Below, piece by piece: positions 13,915-14,739 of a DNA stretch of 14,739 bases. The number at the start of each line of letters is the position of its first letter. The first letter of the stretch is position 1. The notes under the pieces were generated by a model, which saw nothing but the letters and a program-made list of their open reading frames with translations, did not search any database and was not told the DNA's origin. Source of the DNA: JBDSLU01 sp039916225 (GTDB lineage Bacteria > Acidobacteriota > Vicinamibacteria > Vicinamibacterales > Vicinamibacteraceae); the NCBI GenBank assembly GCA_039916225.1, contig JBDSLU010000555.1, positions 1 to 14,739 of the forward strand, in the 5' to 3' direction. A program made the translations under genes and the position numbers.

Positions 13915-14403
13915 CTACTTCCCGCCGGCGACCTTCGAGGCCTTGGGGCCGGTCCAGGTCCAGCTGCTGATCAGCCAGCCGCTGGCGCCCTTCGTCAGCG
14001 TGAACGTCATCTGCGACGCCGTGCGCATGGCGACGCCCTTCTCCTTGAAGGTGTAGACCGCCGGCGCGATGACGTATGCCGCGGCGCCCGTCACCTCGAC
14101 GCGCGTCGGCGCGCCCAGGACCACCTTCTGTTCGGTGATGCCGCCCTTGGTGTCCGCGGCGCTCAGGTCGGTCGCCCACGCCTGCACGGCTTTGGCGCCG
14201 TGCCACACGTAGGGCGCTGCTTCGTCGACGATCACGAGGCTGGCATCGGCGACGTGCGTGGCCGCGGCACCGGCCACGTCGCCCTTGTTGAAGGCCGCGA
14301 GGAAGGCACTGATCGGGGCCACCACCGCCGGATCGGCGGTCTGGGCGTAGGCCGGCGCGCTCAGCGTCAGGCAGGTGAGCGCGGCAAGGGCCAGCAAACG
14401 CAT
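13915..14403 (-). CDS. Secreted NTF2-like / DUF4440-type protein
   Basis: 162 residues with a clear signal peptide (RLLALAALTCLTLSAPAYAQ, cleavage after AYA, residue 20). The mature part has the outline of a small NTF2-like alpha+beta cone: helix ISAFLAAFNKGD (31-42), then HVADASLVIVDE (50-61), YVWHGAKAVQAW (65-76), and beta-rich segments ending in GWLISSWTWTGPK (142-154), the usual closing strand pair of SgcJ/DUF4440 proteins. The pocket may bind a small molecule, but no catalytic residues can be assigned. ATG 14403 has a purine-rich AGAGAG about 8 bases upstream and begins the signal peptide. It starts 45 bases after the stop of the upstream phospholipase-like gene on the same strand, so co-transcription is possible. 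Confidence 0.8.
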   Translation of the reverse strand: MRLLALAALTCLTLSAPAYAQTADPAVVAPISAFLAAFNKGDVAGAAATHVADASLVIVDEAAPYVWHGAKAVQAWATDLSAADTKGGITEQKVVLGAPTRVEVTGAAAYVIAPAVYTFKEKGVAMRTASQMTFTLTKGASGWLISSWTWTGPKASKVAGGK

Positions 14404-14445
14404 CGTATCTCTCTTCGAATGGGGGTCGGACGAGGGACCAGGTGA

Positions 14446-14451
14446 AGTCTA
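14446..14451 (-). promoter_or_regulatory. Possible -10 box (TAGACT) for the NTF2-like gene
   Basis: TAGACT on the minus strand, using the stop codon TAG of the upstream gene. Transcription would start about 36 bases before the ATG at 14403. It has the same hexamer as the box before the amidohydrolase gene. No convincing -35 is seen. Confidence 0.22.
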
Positions 14452-14739
14452 GCCGGTGCCCTCTTCCGGCAGTCGGGCTTTCGCCGATGGTGACCCGTTC
14501 GCGGCGGCGGGGTCGCCCGATCGCAGGACCGCCTGCACTCGGGGGTCCGCCGCGGCGAGGCGGCCGCGAATCCACGTGCCGACATCCCGATGCGTCTGTC
14601 GGTACAGGTCGGTGTGCCGGTCCCAGCTCATGAACCGGACGTCCTTCGGGAACTCCGGCCGGATGACGACGTCCGACTCCTCGGTCTGCAGATCGACGCG
14701 CGAGGTCAGCATGCTCAGCCCGATCACCTGCACGATGCC
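14449..14739 (-). CDS. C-terminal part of a probable patatin-like phospholipase (truncated by window edge)
   Basis: The frame is open to the last base of the window, so the gene starts outside; 96 residues are visible. VIGLSMLTSRVDLQ followed by TEESDVVIRPEF, then FMSWDRHTDLYRQTHRDVG resembles the end of RssA/NTE-type patatin-like proteins. There a helix with R-x-D/L is followed by (E)(A/S)DVVIRP, a (D/S)F/W-x-x-x-x-(E/D)-L-(I/Y) helix and a short variable tail. The catalytic GXSXG and DGG motifs would be upstream and cannot be checked. The end (about 70-96) is Ala/Pro-rich and probably disordered. An internal GTG at 14733 could be read as a start, but the continuing open frame makes a truncated C-terminus more likely. 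A different hydrolase family is possible. Confidence 0.5.
   Translation of the reverse strand, partial: GIVQVIGLSMLTSRVDLQTEESDVVIRPEFPKDVRFMSWDRHTDLYRQTHRDVGTWIRGRLAAADPRVQAVLRSGDPAAANGSPSAKARLPEEGTG

Overview
The window is a GC-rich bacterial chromosome segment (roughly two-thirds G+C, strongly G/C-biased third codon positions) carrying about a dozen genes on both strands. Exported proteins are common: a Kelch propeller, an S41 peptidase, a TolB-propeller/amidohydrolase fusion, an M13 peptidase lipoprotein and an NTF2-like protein. This mix, with an ECF sigma factor and a free-standing anti-sigma-like membrane protein, resembles soil Acidobacteriota of the Vicinamibacteria type. That assignment is inferred from gene content; no marker gene here proves it.

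Left part (1-4492): the 3' end of glutamyl-tRNA synthetase overlaps by 4 bases an AlkA/HhH-GPD DNA glycosylase on the + strand. Facing them on the - strand are an ECF sigma factor followed by a secreted six-repeat Kelch protein. Divergent from the sigma factor is a secreted S41-type peptidase. A long imperfect hairpin starts inside its stop codon and ends just before the next gene.

Middle (4551-8504): a 1106-residue secreted protein combines a WD40-like/TolB propeller with an amidohydrolase domain. A small two-helix membrane protein converges on it. Beyond that lies a 78-bp second copy of the last 25 codons and stop of the amidohydrolase gene (about 90% identical DNA, 24/25 identical residues), the orphan tail of a lost paralogue or a recombination scar.

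Most interesting region (8512-11308, - strand): a tight three-gene operon. In transcription order it encodes a nucleotidyltransferase-fold protein, a membrane protein of the TIGR04222 type ending in a Gly/Ser/Cys tail with five cysteines, and a DUF692/MNIO enzyme with a C-terminal extension. MNIO enzymes oxidatively modify cysteine or other residues of ribosomal peptides, so the Cys-rich tail is the natural candidate substrate. This would be post-translational modification of a membrane-anchored protein tail rather than of a free peptide. The family pairing may already be noted in databases, but I know of no biochemical characterisation.

Right part (11359-14739): a strong hairpin separates this operon from a large M13 metallopeptidase lipoprotein (- strand). 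Upstream of it, about 400 bases hold no intact gene but show + strand coding-like frames that change several times, suggesting a decayed gene. A secreted NTF2-like protein and the C-terminus of a probable patatin-like phospholipase, cut by the window edge, finish the segment. No tRNA, rRNA, CRISPR array or insertion sequence was recognised.
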